From Faecalicoccus acidiformans (lineage in GTDB: Bacteria > Bacillota_I > Bacilli_A > Erysipelotrichales > Erysipelotrichaceae), in the NCBI RefSeq assembly GCF_014202635.1, contig NZ_JACHHD010000004.1, positions 1 to 64,000 of the forward strand: 64,000 bases of DNA, in the 5' to 3' direction. Shown one piece after another: positions 61,844 to 64,000 of this stretch. Position 1 is the stretch's first letter, and every line of letters begins with the position of its first letter. A model generated the notes under the pieces. It did no database searches, was not told the DNA's origin, and was given only the letters and a program-made list of their open reading frames with translations. The position numbers were made by a program, and so were the translations under genes.

Positions 61844-63999
61844 TATTGTATCGTACGGACAACTTCGTTCACACTCCGTACCTTTTTTAAATTAGAAATA
61901 ATCAATTGTAGATGATCGGCATCTCGAACCGTAATCCGAAGTTTAGTGGTCGCAGTCAAATCATTTTCATCCACACAGGAATCAACATGCTTTAAATAAG
62001 CATTACATTGCTGCAAAGTCGTAACGATGTCACTCAACAAAAAATTTCGATCATCACTATAGACTATCAATTTAACTTCATAACGCTTCTCATCAAGATT
62101 CTCAGCCCAACTCACTGGAATCAATCGTTTCTTTTCCTGTAAAATATTCGGGCAATCCGAACGATGGACCTTGACTCCCTGCCCTTTTGAAATATAGCCA
62201 ACAATTGTATCCCCTGGAATAGGAGAGCAGCAATTAGCTAATGATACTGCAATCGTATCAATTCCAGGAACGATGACACCGCAACTAGTAGCTTTTTGCT
62301 CTTTGGCAGGTGTTTTATTGAATTGCTTAAATATTTCCTCGTCGCTTAAACCCGATTGTCTTGTTTTTACCAAACGGTCAACTACCGACTGTATCGAGAC
62401 CCGCCGATTAGCGATGCCGATATAAAGATCATCCAAGTTTTTGAATGACAAAGAGCTTAGAATCGGCTCTATTCTCTTTGGCTGCAGTAAGGCTTCGTCC
62501 AACTTTTCTCGTTTGAATTCTTCCGCCAGTGCTTCCTGCCCTCTTTTGATCACTTCTCTGCGATCGACCGTCTCTTGCCGTTGTAAGAAAGATCGAATCT
62601 TATTGCGAGCATGCCCGCTTTTGACGATCTTGATCCAGTCTTTTGATGGCCCCGGTGAATTTTTGTTCGTTAAAATATCGACTACATCTCCGGTTTTTAA
62701 AGGCGTATTCAATGGGACGATCGCTCCATTGACCGTAGCACCAACTGTTTTATGCCCGACCTCCGTATGTACCCGATATGCAAAATCGATCGGTGTCGAT
62801 CCGCTTGGTAGAGCTATGACTTTTCCCCGAGGCGTCAAACAATAAACATTCGCTTCAAAAATATCTTTTTGAAGTACATTCATATATTCTAGTGGATCTT
62901 CACTCTCCTCGTCTGTCATCATCGAAAAATCTCTAAACCACGATAACTTATCTTCGATCTCTTTTTGTTCAATTTCCGGAGCCGAATTTGGCCGTTCTTT
63001 GTATTTCCAATGAGCCGCAACACCTCTCTCCGCAATCGCATCCATATCTTCTGTACGAATTTGGATCTCAAAAATATTCCCATGTTGTGGTTCTACGATC
63101 GTAGTATGAAGTGACTGATACATATTTGCTTTTGGCATTGCAATGTAATCTTTAAAACGTCCCGGAATCGGACGATATGTAGCGTGAATATAACCTAAGA
63201 TTTCATAACAATGAGTTACTGTATCTGTAACGATTCGAATCGCAAGAAGATCCAGAATTTCTTCAAACCGTTTATTCTTCGTCACCATTTTCTTATAAAT
63301 ACTATAAAAATGTTTAGAGCGGCCAAAGATGCGATATGGAATATGATAACTATCAAGAATGACTTTAATGTCCTCGATCATCATATCGACTTGTTCATTG
63401 CGCTCTTCTTCCCGTTGTTTTACCAACCCTTTGATCTCATTGTATTTTTTAGGGTCAATGTATTTGAAAGAAAGATCTTCCAGTTCATTTTTGATGGCAC
63501 TAATACCTAAACGATGTGCAATCGGTGCATAAACACTCAAAGTCTCCTGTGCAATCCTTTTTTGTTTTTCCGGTTTCATGAATTCCAGTGTTCGCATATT
63601 ATGCAAACGATCCGCTAATTTAATCAAGATCACACGAATATCTTTTGCCATCGCAATAAAGAGTTTACGATGATTGTTTGCCTGATATTCCTTCTCATCT
63701 TTAAATTGAATGTTACCAATCTTTGTGACAGCATCAACCATCGTAAGAATTTCTTCGCCAAATTCGGACTTGATCGTCTCTTCAGTGACTTCATCACAGT
63801 CTTCAACTGTATCATGAAGCAAACCAGCCGCAATCGTCTTAGGACCACAATGCATCTCCGCTAAAGTATCCGCCACCTGAATAACATGACTGACATAGGG
63901 TGCTCCACTCTTTCGAAATTGACCTTCATGATGTTTTTGAGCAAACTGATAAGCTTTTGTGATCAATTGAATGTTTTCTGGACGTTTGATGTACGTCTT
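61843..63999 (-). CDS. rel: Bifunctional (p)ppGpp synthetase/hydrolase Rel, partial
   Basis: A long RSH protein running off the right edge; 718 residues are visible and the true start is missing. The frame stays open through KTYIKRPENIQLIT to the last base. The HD hydrolase domain (SHVIQVADTLAEMHCG, LLHDTVEDCDEV), the synthetase domain (RIFGRSKHFYSIYKKM, RFKDYIAMPKANMYQSLHTT), TGS (VYCLTPRGKVIALPSGSTPI) and C-terminal ACT domain (RITVRDADHLQLIISNLKKV) are in order. Both catalytic halves look intact, so it should make and degrade the stringent alarmone. Confidence 0.96.
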   Translation of the reverse strand, partial: KTYIKRPENIQLITKAYQFAQKHHEGQFRKSGAPYVSHVIQVADTLAEMHCGPKTIAAGLLHDTVEDCDEVTEETIKSEFGEEILTMVDAVTKIGNIQFKDEKEYQANNHRKLFIAMAKDIRVILIKLADRLHNMRTLEFMKPEKQKRIAQETLSVYAPIAHRLGISAIKNELEDLSFKYIDPKKYNEIKGLVKQREEERNEQVDMMIEDIKVILDSYHIPYRIFGRSKHFYSIYKKMVTKNKRFEEILDLLAIRIVTDTVTHCYEILGYIHATYRPIPGRFKDYIAMPKANMYQSLHTTIVEPQHGNIFEIQIRTEDMDAIAERGVAAHWKYKERPNSAPEIEQKEIEDKLSWFRDFSMMTDEESEDPLEYMNVLQKDIFEANVYCLTPRGKVIALPSGSTPIDFAYRVHTEVGHKTVGATVNGAIVPLNTPLKTGDVVDILTNKNSPGPSKDWIKIVKSGHARNKIRSFLQRQETVDRREVIKRGQEALAEEFKREKLDEALLQPKRIEPILSSLSFKNLDDLYIGIANRRVSIQSVVDRLVKTRQSGLSDEEIFKQFNKTPAKEQKATSCGVIVPGIDTIAVSLANCCSPIPGDTIVGYISKGQGVKVHRSDCPNILQEKKRLIPVSWAENLDEKRYEVKLIVYSDDRNFLLSDIVTTLQQCNAYLKHVDSCVDENDLTATTKLRITVRDADHLQLIISNLKKVRSVNEVVRTIQ

Positions 64000-64000
64000 G

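Overview
The window looks like a chromosomal segment from a low-GC Gram-positive bacterium, most likely of class Erysipelotrichia. This placement is an inference from gene content, not from a 16S marker. Supporting signs are AT-rich DNA, strong AGGAGG ribosome sites on most genes, consensus sigma-A promoters, U-tract terminators, an alanine T-box, and Firmicutes-type gene sets (IreB, RNase Y, RNase J2-like, PepV, YneF, CcpA-like regulator, YtxH/DUF948). No spore-coat or sporulation-specific gene was noticed. All long reading frames fit the standard genetic code.

Layout. Positions 1-3081 are an accessory patch: an orphan promoter, a decayed IS21-family element (istA broken by a 7-bp duplication and an in-frame TGA, istB cut at its Walker A motif and joined to a small inverted piece of another istB), then about 600 bp without genes. 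Positions 3082-5565 hold a ribulose-monophosphate-type sugar operon (cupin, hxlB, hxlA) and a divergent DeoR regulator flanking operator-like repeats. Positions 5624-12426 are a minus-strand housekeeping run, ybeY-dgkA-era-recO-tail-anchored unknown-cmk-der-gpsA-HU. Positions 12718-19256 hold DUF948-YtxH-ccpA-like and pepV-trmB-trx-unknown-murC, the gene neighbourhood also known from Bacillus. Positions 19321-35083 hold pnp, rpsO, hemW, lepA, fmt, then rpsT facing holA-comEC-comEA, greA, mltG-DUF1292-ruvX-ireB, and alaS behind its T-box.

Positions 35084-44112 hold a MocR-type regulator with a degenerate PLP site divergent from an ECF S-component, tRNA-Leu, mnmA-recD2, a mannose-family PTS operon with its DUF956 partner, and yneF. 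Positions 44160-50221 hold parE-parC-EamA and plsY. Positions 50234-58529 hold a ComK-family gene facing the rnjB-ftsK-ridA operon, then miaB, a small ferredoxin and rny. The right end carries a GNAT protein, tRNA-Ala, rpmF-yceD, tmcAL, a YdcF-like membrane protein and a bifunctional Rel enzyme that runs off the edge.

Most of the window is core machinery: translation, tRNA modification, GTPase ribosome assembly factors, RNA decay, topoisomerase IV and chromosome translocation. I did not find a self-contained new defence or mobile system. The most notable signals are regulatory or degenerate-family cases: three genes that appear to start translation at the 5' end of the message with no ribosome site (ybeY, mnmA, tmcAL); a comK-like gene whose ribosome site is buried in a terminator hairpin and whose 3' part contains the opposing operon's terminator; a RidA-like protein with the catalytic Arg replaced by Cys plus a four-Cys tail; a MocR regulator lacking its PLP lysine; and two unrecognised proteins, one with repeated SP(I/M)(F/Y)G motifs and one with a C-terminal membrane anchor.
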